Shown piece by piece: positions 45,276 through 54,450 of a DNA stretch of 64,000 bases. The stretch covers positions 124,001 through 188,000 of the forward strand of contig NZ_JABFHG010000013.1 of assembly GCF_013112485.1 (NCBI RefSeq), read 5' to 3'. The DNA comes from Roseicella sp. DB1501. GTDB taxonomy: Bacteria; Pseudomonadota; Alphaproteobacteria; Acetobacterales; Acetobacteraceae. A program made the translations under genes and the position numbers. The notes below the pieces were generated by a model, which was given only the letters and a program-made list of their open reading frames with translations, did not search any database and had not been told where the DNA came from. Positions within the stretch are counted from its first letter, which is position 1, and each line of letters opens with the position of its first letter.

Positions 45276-45989
45276 ATGCCGGCCGAACTCGCCATCGACA
45301 ACGCCCATCTCCTGGTCGTGGATGACGATGCCAGGCTGCGCGCGCTGCTGCAGCGCTTCCTGGCCGATCAGGGCTTCCGCATCACCGTCGCCGCCGACGC
45401 CGCCGCAGCCCGCGGCGCGCTCTCGGCCATGGCCTTCGACCTGCTGGTGCTCGACGTCATGATGCCGGGCGAGAGCGGGCTGGAACTGGTCGAGTCGCTG
45501 CGGCGCGAGGGCAAGGACGTGCCGGTCCTGATGCTCACCGCCCGCGGCGGACCGGATGACCGCGTCGCCGGCTTCGAGATGGGCGCCGACGACTACCTGG
45601 CGAAGCCCTTCGACCCGCGCGAGCTGGCGCTGCGCATCCGCACCATCCTGCGCCGCACCGCGCCGCCGCCGCAGCCAGTGCTGGCGCAGGCGCCGGTGCA
45701 GCTCGGCATGCGCTGGTTCGATGCCGAGCGCTCGGAGCTGCGCGGCCCGGAGGGGACGATCCGCCTCACCGGCGGCGAGGCGGCGCTGCTGACGGCGCTC
45801 GCCCGCCGCGCCGGCGAGGTGCTGAGCCGCGAGGAGATCGCCGCCGCCCTCGGCACGCCCGAGGCGGGGGAGCGGGCGGTCGATGTCCAGGTGACGCGGC
45901 TGCGGCGCAAGATCGAGCCCGACCCGCGCGAGCCACGCTTCCTGCACACGGTCCGCCACCGCGGCTACGTGCTGCGGCCAGGCCCGTGA
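45276..45989 (+). CDS. OmpR-family DNA-binding response regulator
   Basis: 237-aa two-component regulator. Receiver domain with acidic triad VVDDD near residue 15, phosphoacceptor Asp60 in LVLDVMMPGESG and Lys in YLAKPFDP. The C-terminal winged helix ends TRLRRKIEPDPREPRFLHTVRHRGYVL (core RLRRKIEPD). ATG 45276 is preceded by GGGGGGAAG; the longer frame from 45177 is not needed. It is followed 25 bp later by the histidine kinase, so the two form one unit. Confidence 0.94.
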   Translation: MPAELAIDNAHLLVVDDDARLRALLQRFLADQGFRITVAADAAAARGALSAMAFDLLVLDVMMPGESGLELVESLRREGKDVPVLMLTARGGPDDRVAGFEMGADDYLAKPFDPRELALRIRTILRRTAPPPQPVLAQAPVQLGMRWFDAERSELRGPEGTIRLTGGEAALLTALARRAGEVLSREEIAAALGTPEAGERAVDVQVTRLRRKIEPDPREPRFLHTVRHRGYVLRPGP

Positions 45990-46014
45990 GCATTCGGGCC
46001 GCGGGCCGATCCTG

Positions 46015-47382
46015 ATGCGCAAGCGTCTGGGCCGCCTGACGCGGGGCCTCCTGCCGCGCGGCCTGCTCGGCCGCTCGGTGCTGATCATCCTGGTGCCCAT
46101 CCTGGTGCTGCAGGCGGTGGCGCTGCAGCTTTTCTATGGCGGCCATCTCGACGTCATCTCGCGCCGCCTCGCCGGCGGCGTCGCCGGCGACGTGGCGATG
46201 CTGGTCGAGCTGGTGCGGCGGGAGGATCCGGAGAACCGCGCCTGGCTGTTCCGCGAGGCGGTCTGGCGGCTCGACCTGGCGCTCGCCTTCGAGTCCGGCG
46301 CGCGGCTCGAGCTCGTCACGCGTCCCGCCAGCCTGCCGCTGCTGCCGCTCGAGGAGGATCTCAACAAGGCGCTGTGGGAGCGGGTGCGGCTGCCCTTCGA
46401 CACCGACTGGCAGAGCGACCCGCGCAGCGTCATCATCCGCGTGCAGCTTCCCGACGGGGTGCTGCATGTCGAGGCGCCGCGCAAGCGGCTCTTCACCGCG
46501 ACGCTCTACCTCTTCGTCATCTGGCTGGTGGGCTCGGCGCTGCTGCTCTCGGGCATCGCGATCCTGTTCATGAAGAACCAGGTGCGGGCGATCCGCCGCC
46601 TCGCCGATGCGGCGGAGGCCTTCGGGCTCGGCCGCGATGTCGGCACCATCAAGCCCGAGGGCGCGAGCGAGGTGCGCCAGGCCGCGGCCGCCTTCAACCG
46701 GATGCAGGAGCGCATCCGCCGCTTCGTCGGCCAGCGCACCGAGATGCTGGCCGGCATCAGCCACGACCTGCGCACCCCGCTGACCCGGATGCGCCTGGCC
46801 CTGGCCATGCTGCCGCGCAACGCCGAGACGGAGGAGGACCTCGTCGCCCTGACCCAGGATGTCGAGGAGATGGAGCGGATGACCGCGGCCTATCTCGCCT
46901 TCGCCCGTGGCGAGGGGGTGGAGCAGGCGCGGCCGGCGGATCTGGTCGAGCTGGTGCAGGATGTCGCCGCCAATGCCCGCCGCGCCGGGGCGCAGGTGGA
47001 GGTGGCGGCGCCGCCCGGGCTGCCGATGTCGCTGCGCCCGGACGCGCTGCGGCGCTGCCTCGGCAACCTGCTCGACAATGCGCGCCGGCATGCCAGCCGG
47101 ATCGCGGTCGGGGTGCGGACCGTGCCGCGCGGCGGCCATGGCGGCCCGGCAGGCGAGTCGCCAGGGCCGCTCTGGGCCGAGGTGACAGTCGATGACAACG
47201 GCCCGGGCATCCCAGCCGGGCAGCGGGAAGGCGCCTTCCGCCCCTTCCACAGCGGCTCGCCGAGCGGCACGGGGCTCGGCCTCGCCATCGCCCAGGACAT
47301 CGTGCGGGCGCATGGCGGGGAGATCCTGCTGGAGGAGAGTCCGCTGGGCGGGCTGCGGGCGCGGGTGCGGCTGCCGGTGTAG
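46015..47382 (+). CDS. EnvZ-like sensor histidine kinase
   Basis: 455-aa membrane sensor kinase. Transmembrane helix 1 at about 21-42, a 120-residue periplasmic sensor, helix 2 at about 162-186, then a HAMP linker. The phosphoacceptor His250 is in AGISHDLRTPLTRMRLAL (core SHDLRTPLTR). The ATPase domain shows N-box NLLDNARRHA, DDNGPGIP and GTGLGLAIAQD. Cognate partner is the OmpR-type regulator just upstream. The signal sensed is unknown; EnvZ-type kinases often respond to osmotic or envelope cues. Confidence 0.94.
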   Translation: MRKRLGRLTRGLLPRGLLGRSVLIILVPILVLQAVALQLFYGGHLDVISRRLAGGVAGDVAMLVELVRREDPENRAWLFREAVWRLDLALAFESGARLELVTRPASLPLLPLEEDLNKALWERVRLPFDTDWQSDPRSVIIRVQLPDGVLHVEAPRKRLFTATLYLFVIWLVGSALLLSGIAILFMKNQVRAIRRLADAAEAFGLGRDVGTIKPEGASEVRQAAAAFNRMQERIRRFVGQRTEMLAGISHDLRTPLTRMRLALAMLPRNAETEEDLVALTQDVEEMERMTAAYLAFARGEGVEQARPADLVELVQDVAANARRAGAQVEVAAPPGLPMSLRPDALRRCLGNLLDNARRHASRIAVGVRTVPRGGHGGPAGESPGPLWAEVTVDDNGPGIPAGQREGAFRPFHSGSPSGTGLGLAIAQDIVRAHGGEILLEESPLGGLRARVRLPV

Positions 47383-47399
47383 GCGCCCGGCCGTCCAGG

Positions 47400-48077
47400 T
47401 CAGGCCACGGCCCGGGCGACGACCTCCTGCATCACCGCCTCGAACATCTCGGGCGTCAACCGCCGGGTCGAGGTGTTGTATCGGCTGACATGGTAGCTGT
47501 CCGCGACCTGCAGCCCGTTCGGCAGGTCATGCAGCCGGCCATGCCCGAAGGGCATGCGGGCGGCGGGGATCCGGAAGCTTCGCAGCAGCGCGTTGTGCGC
47601 CAGCACGCCGAGGGCGAGGACGACGCGCAGCGCCGGCATCGCCGCCAGCTCGCCGGCGAGGAAGCCGTTGCAGGTCCGCACCTCGGCGGGTTCCGGCAGG
47701 TTCGCCGGCGGCACGCAGCGCACCGCGTTCACCACCCGGCAGCCGGTGAGGGTGAGCCCGTCATCCGGGCGTTCCTCGTACTGGCCCTGCGCCAGGCCAT
47801 GGCGCAGCAGGGTGGCGTAGAGCAGCTTGCCGGCATGGTCGCCGGTGAAGGGCCGGCCGGTGCGGTTGGCGCCGCGCAGGCCGGGGGCCATGCCGAGCAC
47901 CAGGATGCGCGAGTCGCGCGGGCCCCAGGAGGGCACCGGGGCGTTGTGCCAGTCGGGGAAGGCGGCGCGGTTGGCCATGCGGTAGGCGACGAGCCGCGGG
48001 CAGAGCGGGCAGTCGCGGTCCGGCTGGGGCGGCCCAGGCGGAGAGCCGGGGGGAGGGGCGGGGGAGGGTGAGGTCAT
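47400..48077 (-). CDS. Type 5 uracil-DNA glycosylase (UdgB-like)
   Basis: 225-aa iron-sulfur uracil/hypoxanthine-DNA glycosylase. Motif A is GMAPGLRGANRTGRPFTGD (family 5), and the C-terminal motif is SYHVSRYNT. Cluster cysteines appear as DCPLCPRL near the N-terminus and in VRCVPP and VRTCNGF. The ATG at 48077 gives a Pro-rich N-terminus (PSPAPPPGSPPGPP); the open frame to 48155 is less likely. The first codons correspond to a strong G-tract cluster on the plus strand. Removes deaminated bases, useful in a GC-rich genome prone to cytosine deamination. Confidence 0.9.
   Translation of the reverse strand: MTSPSPAPPPGSPPGPPQPDRDCPLCPRLVAYRMANRAAFPDWHNAPVPSWGPRDSRILVLGMAPGLRGANRTGRPFTGDHAGKLLYATLLRHGLAQGQYEERPDDGLTLTGCRVVNAVRCVPPANLPEPAEVRTCNGFLAGELAAMPALRVVLALGVLAHNALLRSFRIPAARMPFGHGRLHDLPNGLQVADSYHVSRYNTSTRRLTPEMFEAVMQEVVARAVA
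48048..48068 (+). promoter_or_regulatory. G-tract cluster at the 5' end of udgB-like gene
   Basis: Runs GGGGGG (48048-48053), GGGG (48055-48058), GGGGG (48060-48064) and GGG (48066-48068) with single-base loops lie on the strand opposite the first codons of the glycosylase gene. Short loops favour stable quadruplexes, but here the runs also encode the Pro-rich N-terminus. Confidence 0.35.
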
Positions 48078-48218
48078 CTCGGGCGGCCGCGAGGTAGCGG
48101 GTCGTCGCCCGGACGGGAAGAGGGGCCGTGCAGGCCGCCCCCGGCCGAGGCGCATCTGCCTCGCAGAGGGGACGGCGCCTCCGGCCCTGGTGGGCCGTCC
48201 GCGCCGTCATGGAACGCC

Positions 48219-48902
48219 TTACTCCGGCAGGGCGGAGGTCTCGCGGAAGGGATCGGCCGGCGTCGCGCGGACGCCGGTGCTGGCCACCGCCCGCGGCGCC
48301 GGGGCGGTGCGGGTCCGCGGCTCCACCTGCCGGCGCGTGATGTGTTCGGCGAGGTCGGCGAGATCGATGAAGGCATCCGCCTGCCGGCGCAGGTCGTCGG
48401 CGATCATCGCCGGCTGGGTCCGGATGGTGGAGATCACCGTCACCCGCACGCCGCGGCGCTGCACCGATTCGACCAGCCGGCGCAGGTCGCCATCCCCGGA
48501 GAAGATCACCGCATGGTCGAGATGCGGCGTCAGGTCGAGGATGTCGACCGCCATCTCGATGTCCACGCTGCCCTTCACCCGGCGGCGGCCGGTGGCATCG
48601 GTGAACTCCTTCGCCGGCTTGGTCACGACGGCATAGCCGTTGTAACCGAGCCAATCCACCAGCGGCCGGAGCGGCGAGTACTCCTCCGTCTCGAGCAGCG
48701 CCGTGTAGTAGTAGGCCCGCACGAGATAAGCACGCTGGCGGAAGTGGGCCAGGAGGTTCTTGTAGTCCACGTCGAACCCGAGGGTCCGGGACGCGGCATA
48801 AAGGTTGGCGCCGTCGATGAAGACGGCGACGCGTTCGATCCGCTCGGGCTGCAAGCTACGCGCTCTCGAAATGTGATGCATGCCGATGTGGCACCTTTCC
48901 AT
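48219..48902 (-). CDS. NYN (PIN-like) domain protein, LabA/DUF88-like
   Basis: 227-aa protein with an NYN domain, a PIN-like ribonuclease fold. VAVFIDGANLYAASRTLGFD, SVDIEMAVDILDL and VIFSGDGDLRRLVESVQRRG supply the conserved Asp residues for metal binding, and KPAKEFTDATGRRRVKGS is the alphaproteobacterial signature. The last 40 residues are a disordered Arg/Pro/Thr tail. Start at ATG 48902 after GGAG; ATG 48881 is possible. Only 36 bp separate it from the divergent folK start. Probably RNA processing; function in this clade not established. Confidence 0.87.
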   Translation of the reverse strand: MERCHIGMHHISRARSLQPERIERVAVFIDGANLYAASRTLGFDVDYKNLLAHFRQRAYLVRAYYYTALLETEEYSPLRPLVDWLGYNGYAVVTKPAKEFTDATGRRRVKGSVDIEMAVDILDLTPHLDHAVIFSGDGDLRRLVESVQRRGVRVTVISTIRTQPAMIADDLRRQADAFIDLADLAEHITRRQVEPRTRTAPAPRAVASTGVRATPADPFRETSALPE

Positions 48903-48938
48903 ACTACTCCGGTCTTATCGATTTGTAAGCGAGAAAAA

Positions 48939-49442
48939 GTGATAATTATCGCCTTAGGCGCGAATTTGCCCTCCGCCACTGGAGCATCCCCGCTTGCGAG
49001 CTGTGACGCTGCGGCGGTGGCGCTGGGCGCCCTGCCAGGGTTGCGGCTCGCCGCGCTGTCGCGCTGGTACCGAACCGACCCGATTCCACCTTTGCCGGGC
49101 GCCCCGCCCTATATCAATGGTGTGGCCCGCCTTGAAGGAACACCTCCGGCACCGCGGGAGTTGCTCACGATGCTGCAGCGCATCGAGGCCGAGGCCGGCC
49201 GCGAGCGCCCCTTCCCGAATGCGCCGCGCACGCTCGATCTCGACATCATCGACCTCGACGGCCTGTGCCGCGCCGCGCCGGATCCCATTTTGCCGCATCC
49301 ACGGGCCCATCTTCGCCGCTTCGTCCTGGAGCCCCTGCGCGACGTCGCGCCCGGCTGGGTCCATCCCATCCTCCACCGGAGCGTGGAGGAGCTGCTGGCG
49401 GACCTGGCCGACCAGGCCTCGGCCGTGACGGCCTTGCCGTGA
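48939..49442 (+). CDS. folK: 2-amino-4-hydroxy-6-hydroxymethyldihydropteridine pyrophosphokinase
   Basis: 167-aa HPPK of folate synthesis, transferring pyrophosphate from ATP to the pterin. IIIALGANLPSATG at the start, SRWYRTDPIP in the middle, and the signature PRTLDLDIIDLDG with Mg-binding Asp-Leu-Asp, then LPHPRAHLRRFVLEPL. It begins at GTG 48939 in an AT-rich island (GATAATTATC palindrome at 48941); no ATG fits the family N-terminus. It heads the conserved folK-rpoZ-rsh-acpS order. Confidence 0.92.
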   Translation: MIIIALGANLPSATGASPLASCDAAAVALGALPGLRLAALSRWYRTDPIPPLPGAPPYINGVARLEGTPPAPRELLTMLQRIEAEAGRERPFPNAPRTLDLDIIDLDGLCRAAPDPILPHPRAHLRRFVLEPLRDVAPGWVHPILHRSVEELLADLADQASAVTALP

Positions 49443-49639
49443 TAGTGGGAGTATTGCCCACGAGGCGCCAGGGGAGGCCGTGCAGCGAATTGTAACAGCC
49501 ATGGCGACGGCACAGGCATGGCTGCCTCCCCTTGCCGCTTGCGCGTGGCAGGCGGGATGTCTATCTGAAGGATTCTCCTGAAAAGCGGAGCGTCGCGGCT
49601 TGCTGGCCGCACGCTCCCCCAAGCGATAACGAGGCCGCG

Positions 49640-50038
49640 ATGGCGCGCGTCACAGTGGAAGACTGCATCCTTCAGGTCCCGAACCGCTTCGAACTGGTTC
49701 TCCTGGCGGCGCAGCGGGCCCGCAATATTGGCCGCGGCGAGGAAATGACCATCGACCGCGACAACGACAAGAACCCGGTCGTGGCCCTGCGCGAGATCGC
49801 CGAGCAGACGGTGGCGCTCGACGCCATCGAGGCCGACCTGATCAAGTCGTTGCAGCGGGCGCCCGAGCCCGAGCCGGCGGAGGAGGAAGTGCTCGACCTC
49901 ATCGCCACCGACGAGAACATCTTCGGCGTCATGGACGTGAACGAGGAACTGCCCGCCGAGGGCCAGGGCCTCGAGGACATGTCGCCCGACGATCTCGAAG
50001 CGGCGATCGCGGCCGAGCTGAACGGCGGCCGCCGCTGA
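49640..50038 (+). CDS. rpoZ: DNA-directed RNA polymerase subunit omega
   Basis: 132-aa omega subunit that assists beta-prime folding and, in many Proteobacteria, ppGpp binding. [19 protein letters not shown] and the helix [16 protein letters not shown] are canonical, with [14 protein letters not shown] following. Residues 75-132 form a strongly acidic extension (for example PEPEPAEEE and [14 protein letters not shown]) beyond the roughly 90-residue E. coli protein; such tails are common in Alphaproteobacteria. Lies 11 bp before the rsh start, linking polymerase and alarmone synthesis. Confidence 0.94.
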   Translation: MARVTVEDCILQVPNRFELVLLAAQRARNIGRGEEMTIDRDNDKNPVVALREIAEQTVALDAIEADLIKSLQRAPEPEPAEEEVLDLIATDENIFGVMDVNEELPAEGQGLEDMSPDDLEAAIAAELNGGRR

Positions 50039-50043
50039 GGAGG
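50037..50043 (+). promoter_or_regulatory. Strong Shine-Dalgarno supporting a TTG start for rsh
   Basis: GAGGAGG (50037-50043), overlapping the rpoZ stop, sits 5 bp before TTG 50049, the ideal spacing, whereas the alternative ATG at 50076 has no such site. The rare start codon is therefore the likely initiation point. Confidence 0.6.
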
Positions 50044-50048
50044 CGCCA

Positions 50049-52355
50049 TTGACCACGCGCGACACCGGGCCCCTCATGGTTCCGGTGCCGCGCGCGCCGG
50101 AAGGGCCGGCGGCTGGCCTCGCGCCCACGCCCAGCCCGCCGGGCCTCGAGGAGGCCCAGGCCCTCGCCCGGCGGGTCGCCGGCTACGACCCCCGCGCCGA
50201 TGTCGCGCTGATCGAGCGCGCCGGCCAGACCGCCGCCGAGGCGCATGCCACGCAGCGGCGCGAGAACGGCGATCCCTACATCACCCACCCGATCGCGGTG
50301 GCGAACATCCTCGCCGATTACCGGCTCGACAGCGCCACCATCGCGACGGCGCTGCTGCACGACGTTGCCGAGGACACCAGCGTCGGGCTGAAGGAAATCG
50401 AGCGCCGCTTCGGCGCCGAGGTCGCCCGGCTGGTGGACGGCGTCACCAAGCTGACGCGCATCGAGCTGCAATCCGAGCGCACCAAGCAGGCCGAGAACCT
50501 CCGCAAGCTGGTCCTGGCGATGAGCGAGGACATCCGCGTCCTGCTCGTCAAGCTCGCCGACCGGCTGCACAACATGCGCACCCTGCATTTCGTGCCGCAG
50601 CCGGAGCGGCGGCGGAAGACGGCGCGCGAGACCATCGAGATCTTCACGCCGCTCGCCGAGCGCATCGGCATGGATGCGCTGAAGACCGAGCTGGAAACGC
50701 TCTCCTTCCAGGAGCTGCACCCGGAGGCGCGGCAGACCATCGCCTCGCGCCTGACCTATCTGCGCGGCCAGAGCGCCAACCTGATCAAGGAGATCGAGCA
50801 CGACCTGAAGCGGGTGCTTGGCCGTCACGGGATCCATGCGATCGACGTAACGGGGCGGGAGAAGTCGCCCTACTCCATCTGGCTGAAGATGCAGAAGAAG
50901 AACGTGGCCTTCGAGGCGCTCTCGGACGTCATGGCCTTCCGCGTCATCGTCGAGGACCGGGCCGCCTGCTACGCCGCGCTCGGCGCCGTGCACGACGCCT
51001 ATCGCGTGGTGCCCGGCCGCTTCAAGGACTACATCTCGACCCCGAAGACCAACGGCTACCAATCGTTGCATACCGGCGTGACGGTGCCGGAGCGGCGCAA
51101 CGCCAAGATCGAGGTGCAGATCCGCACCCGCGAGATGCACGAGGTGGCGGAATACGGCGTCGCGGCGCACTGGATCTACAAGCAGGGGCCGGAGGCGCAC
51201 ACCTCCGCCGCCTCCAACCGCAAGCGCTACCCTTGGGTGCGCGCCCTGCTCGACATCCTGGAGAATGCCGAGGGCGCGCAGGATTTCCTCGACCACACCA
51301 AGCTCGAGCTGCACCGCGACCAGGTCTTCTGCTTCTCGCCCAAGGGCGACCTGATCGAGCTGCCGCGCGGCGCGACGCCGATCGACTTCGCCTATGAGGT
51401 CCACAGCCAGGTCGGCGACAGCTGCGTCGGCGCCAAGGTCAACGGCAAGATCGTGCCGCTGCGCCACCAGCTCGAGAATGGCGATCAGGTCGAGATCATC
51501 ACCGCCCGCGGCGGCCAGCCCAACCCGGCCTGGGAGCGCTTCGTCGTCACCGGCAAGGCGCGGGCGCGCATCCGCCGCTTCGTGCATGCGCGGCAGAAGG
51601 AGGAGAACCGCGAGAGCGGCCGCTCCGCCATCGTCCGCGCCTTCCGCCAGGAGGGGCTGGAGGGGTCCGAGAAGCTGCTGGAGGGCGCGCTGAAGGCGCT
51701 CAAGCAGCCTGGGCTAGACGAGCTCTACGCCGCGGTCGGCTCCGGCGCCCTCTCGCCGCGCGAGGTGCTGCACGCCGCGGTGCCCGAGCTCCGCATCCCG
51801 CCGCGCAACACCGAGCCGCTGCCGCTCAGCCGGCCGCGCTCGCGCCTCGGCGCCAGCCCGCTGCTCGGCCGGCCCGAGCGCGCCGGCGGCGGCCGCGCCG
51901 GCGCCGCGCCGGGGCTGCCCGTCACCGGCCTGGTCAGCGGCATGCCCTATCACTTCGCCGGCTGCTGCCATCCGCTGCCGGGCGAGCGCATCCTCGGCAT
52001 CGTCACCACCGGCAAGGGCGTGACCATCCATGCCGCCGACTGCCATACGCTTGAGAATTTCGCGGCGACGCCGGAACGCTTCCTCGACATCGACTGGGAT
52101 GACGGCTCCTCCGCCACCCGCGTCGGCCGCGTGGTGGTGGAGACGCGGGCGCGCAGTTCGGCGCTCGCCGCGCTGACCGAGACGGTGGCGCAGAACGACG
52201 GCGCGGTGACCGGGCTGAAGGTGCAGCACCGCGACGGCGAGACGATCGAGGTGCTGATCGACGTCGAGGTCACCGACCTGCGGCATCTGGAGCGCATCAT
52301 GGCGGCGCTGCGCGCCCCGGCCGACAACCTCCGGGTGGAGCGGATGCGCGGATGA
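50049..52355 (+). CDS. Bifunctional (p)ppGpp synthetase/hydrolase (RelA/SpoT family)
   Basis: 768-aa stringent-response enzyme, single Rsh of the alphaproteobacterial type. The HD hydrolase domain (about 45-200) has [11 protein letters not shown] and the LLHDVAEDT metal motif; the synthetase domain (about 240-370) has [18 protein letters not shown] and [20 protein letters not shown] (about 405-470, [20 protein letters not shown]), a zinc-finger/CC region with [15 protein letters not shown], and a C-terminal ACT domain follow. Both catalytic halves look intact. TTG start supported by GAGGAGG. Its TGA overlaps the acpS ATG. Confidence 0.95.
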   Translation: MTTRDTGPLMVPVPRAPEGPAAGLAPTPSPPGLEEAQALARRVAGYDPRADVALIERAGQTAAEAHATQRRENGDPYITHPIAVANILADYRLDSATIATALLHDVAEDTSVGLKEIERRFGAEVARLVDGVTKLTRIELQSERTKQAENLRKLVLAMSEDIRVLLVKLADRLHNMRTLHFVPQPERRRKTARETIEIFTPLAERIGMDALKTELETLSFQELHPEARQTIASRLTYLRGQSANLIKEIEHDLKRVLGRHGIHAIDVTGREKSPYSIWLKMQKKNVAFEALSDVMAFRVIVEDRAACYAALGAVHDAYRVVPGRFKDYISTPKTNGYQSLHTGVTVPERRNAKIEVQIRTREMHEVAEYGVAAHWIYKQGPEAHTSAASNRKRYPWVRALLDILENAEGAQDFLDHTKLELHRDQVFCFSPKGDLIELPRGATPIDFAYEVHSQVGDSCVGAKVNGKIVPLRHQLENGDQVEIITARGGQPNPAWERFVVTGKARARIRRFVHARQKEENRESGRSAIVRAFRQEGLEGSEKLLEGALKALKQPGLDELYAAVGSGALSPREVLHAAVPELRIPPRNTEPLPLSRPRSRLGASPLLGRPERAGGGRAGAAPGLPVTGLVSGMPYHFAGCCHPLPGERILGIVTTGKGVTIHAADCHTLENFAATPERFLDIDWDDGSSATRVGRVVVETRARSSALAALTETVAQNDGAVTGLKVQHRDGETIEVLIDVEVTDLRHLERIMAALRAPADNLRVERMRG

Positions 52356-52762
52356 TCCTCGGCCTCGGCAACGACGTCGTCGACATCCGCCGCATCGAGC
52401 AGGTCATCGCCCGGCATGGCGAACGCTTCCTCGAACGCGTCTTCACCCCGGTCGAGCGCGCCAAGGCGGAACGGCGGACCGAGAAGCTCCGCGCCGGCAC
52501 CTATGCCAAGCGCTTCGCGGCGAAGGAGGCGGCCTCCAAGGCGCTCGGCACCGGCTTCGCCCAGGGCGTCTTCATGCGCGACCTCGGCGTGGTCAACCTG
52601 CCCTCGGGCAAGCCGACCCTGCGCCTCGCCGGCGGCGCCGCGGCGCGCCTCGCCGCGCTCACCCCGGCCGGGCATGCGGCGCAGCTCGACCTGACGATGA
52701 CCGACGAATACCCCTATGCCAGCGCCATCGTCATCATCTCGGCGGTGCCCCTGCCGGGATAG
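52352..52762 (+). CDS. acpS: Holo-[acyl-carrier-protein] synthase
   Basis: 136-aa phosphopantetheinyl transferase attaching the pantetheine arm to [22 protein letters not shown] holds the Mg-binding Asp, and [16 protein letters not shown] the catalytic Glu-Lys helix. ATGA overlap with the rsh stop couples expression. A GGCGCG-GCCA-CGCGCC hairpin lies at the 3' end. Position after rsh is conserved in the group. Confidence 0.94.
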   Translation: MILGLGNDVVDIRRIEQVIARHGERFLERVFTPVERAKAERRTEKLRAGTYAKRFAAKEAASKALGTGFAQGVFMRDLGVVNLPSGKPTLRLAGGAAARLAALTPAGHAAQLDLTMTDEYPYASAIVIISAVPLPG

Positions 52763-52816
52763 GCGCGGCCACGCGCCGGCCATAGGATTGGCCGTCACGC
52801 GCGAGGGGGACAAGCG

Positions 52817-53557
52817 ATGAACGCACTCGATCTCAAGGGCCGCGTCGCGGCCATCACCGGCGGGGCGCGCGGCATCGGCCTCGCCGTCGCCGAGCGCGTG
52901 GCCGCGAGCGGCGGCCGGCCGGCGATCTGGGATGTGGACATCGCCGAGGCCGAGCGGGTGGCGGCGCGGCTCGGCGGCTCTGCGGCGCGGGTCGATGTCG
53001 CCGATTACGCCAGCATCGAGGCGGCGCTCGCCGCGACCGAGACGGCGCTCGGCCCGCTCGACATCCTCGTCGCCAATGCCGGCATCACCGGGCCGAACGC
53101 GACGGTCGAGGCCTATCCCATCGAGGCCTGGCGGCAGGTGATCGAGATCGACCTCACCGGCGTCTTCCTCTGCTGCCGCGCCGTGGTGCCGGGGATGCGG
53201 GCGCGCAATTACGGCCGCATCGTCAACGTCGCCTCCATTGCCGGGAAGGAGGGCAACCCGAACGCCACCGCCTATTCCGCCGCCAAGGCCGGGGTGATCG
53301 GCTTCACCAAGTCGCTCGGCAAGGAGCTGGCGCAGACGCTGATCCGGGTGAATTGCGTCACCCCGGCCGCGGCGGCGACCGACATCTTCAAGCAGATGAC
53401 GGAGGCTCAGATCGCCTACATGCTGTCCAAGATCCCGGCCGGGCGCTTCGCCGAGGTGCAGGAGATCGCGGCGCTGATCTGCTGGCTGGCCACCGAGGAG
53501 TGCAGCTTCTCGACCGGCGGCGTCTTCGACGTCTCGGGCGGCCGGGCCACCTATTGA
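52817..53557 (+). CDS. SDR family oxidoreductase (FabG-like)
   Basis: 246-aa classical short-chain dehydrogenase. TGGARGIGLAVAERV cofactor loop (about 14-28), NAGITG near 88, Ser in NVASIAGKEGN near 140, and the catalytic YSAAKAGVIGF near 153-157. SDRs of this type reduce 3-oxoacyl or sugar/alcohol substrates; FabG activity is possible but not specific. The ATG at 52817 is preceded by GAGGGGGA. Repeat B4 begins just after the stop. Confidence 0.9.
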   Translation: MNALDLKGRVAAITGGARGIGLAVAERVAASGGRPAIWDVDIAEAERVAARLGGSAARVDVADYASIEAALAATETALGPLDILVANAGITGPNATVEAYPIEAWRQVIEIDLTGVFLCCRAVVPGMRARNYGRIVNVASIAGKEGNPNATAYSAAKAGVIGFTKSLGKELAQTLIRVNCVTPAAAATDIFKQMTEAQIAYMLSKIPAGRFAEVQEIAALICWLATEECSFSTGGVFDVSGGRATY

Positions 53558-53560
53558 ATC

Positions 53561-53665
53561 TCCCCACGACGCCGCTGCGCGCCGTCGCGGGGGCCCCGTG
53601 ATTCGCATGAGCTCCGAGATGCGTCGCAGCCTGCCGCGGCGAAGCCGCGCCAGGGCAACGGGTGG
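53561..53665 (+). repeat. Family B dispersed intergenic repeat, copy B4
   Basis: About 105 bp between the convergent SDR and DsbA-like genes. CCCCACGACGCCGCTGCGCG opens it, and CTGCCGCGGC-GAA-GCCGCGCCAG (53631-53653, one mismatch) is the inner hairpin, ending GGCAACGGGTGGCG. As with B3, it separates convergent stops. Confidence 0.8.
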
Positions 53666-53669
53666 CGCC

Positions 53670-54422
53670 CTATTCCGCGGCGCGGGACTGCTGGCGAAGG
53701 ATGGAAAGGGCGCGGCGGAAGGCATCGGCCATGCGCTCGGCCGGCATGGCGCCGCTGAACAGCACATGGCCCTCGAGCGCGAAGCTCGGCACGCCCGAGA
53801 TCCCGGCACGGCGGAAGGCCAGATCCTCCGCCAGCACCTCGGCCCGGCCGGCCTCGCCGGCCAGGAACGCCGCGGCGTCGAGCCCCTCGGCGGCGCCGAT
53901 GGCGGCCAGGACGGCCCGGTCGCCGATATCCTGGCCATCGTGGAAATAGGCCTGGAACAGCGCCTCGACGACGCGGTTCTGCAATGCCGCGCCCTGCGTC
54001 CCGGCGAGGCGGATGAGGCGGTGCGCCTCCACCGTGTTCGGCGTGCGCCGCATCAGCGCGTGGCGGAAAGTGAGGCCGGCGGCGCGCCCGGCCTCGGCCA
54101 CCTGGGCGTCCAGCGCCCGGCTGCGCTCCAGGCTGCCGAATTTGGCGGCGCGATAGGCCTCGCGCTCCACCCCCTCCGGCGGCATGTCGGGATTGAGCTG
54201 GAAGGGGCGCCACTGCACCTCGAACCGCTCGCCCTCCGCGGCCAGCAGGTCGAGCGCGCCGCGCAGGTTGCGCTTGCCCACCCAGCACCAGGGGCAGATC
54301 GCGTCCGAGACCACGTCGATGCGGGAGGCCGCCCGCGGCAGCGGCAGCGCGCCGCCGGCGCCCTCCGGCACGGCGCAACCATCCGCGCCGCAGGCCATGC
54401 CGTCCGCGTCCTGTTGGGTCAT
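53670..54422 (-). CDS. DsbA family oxidoreductase (FrnE-like)
   Basis: 250-aa cytoplasmic thioredoxin-fold protein of the DsbA/FrnE branch. The redox motif is CPWC in DAICPWCWVGKRNL (about residues 42-45), and the cis-Pro loop is GISGVPSFALEG near the C-terminus; the helical insert lies between. The N-terminal 25 residues carry two more cysteines (MACGADGC) of unknown use. ATG 54422 chosen; ATG 54431 is an alternative. Members act in disulfide handling or polyketide and stress pathways. 28 bp after the GST gene, same strand. Confidence 0.9.
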   Translation of the reverse strand: MTQQDADGMACGADGCAVPEGAGGALPLPRAASRIDVVSDAICPWCWVGKRNLRGALDLLAAEGERFEVQWRPFQLNPDMPPEGVEREAYRAAKFGSLERSRALDAQVAEAGRAAGLTFRHALMRRTPNTVEAHRLIRLAGTQGAALQNRVVEALFQAYFHDGQDIGDRAVLAAIGAAEGLDAAAFLAGEAGRAEVLAEDLAFRRAGISGVPSFALEGHVLFSGAMPAERMADAFRRALSILRQQSRAAE

Positions 54423-54450
54423 GCGTCGCATCCTGTTCCGGCGGTTCGCC

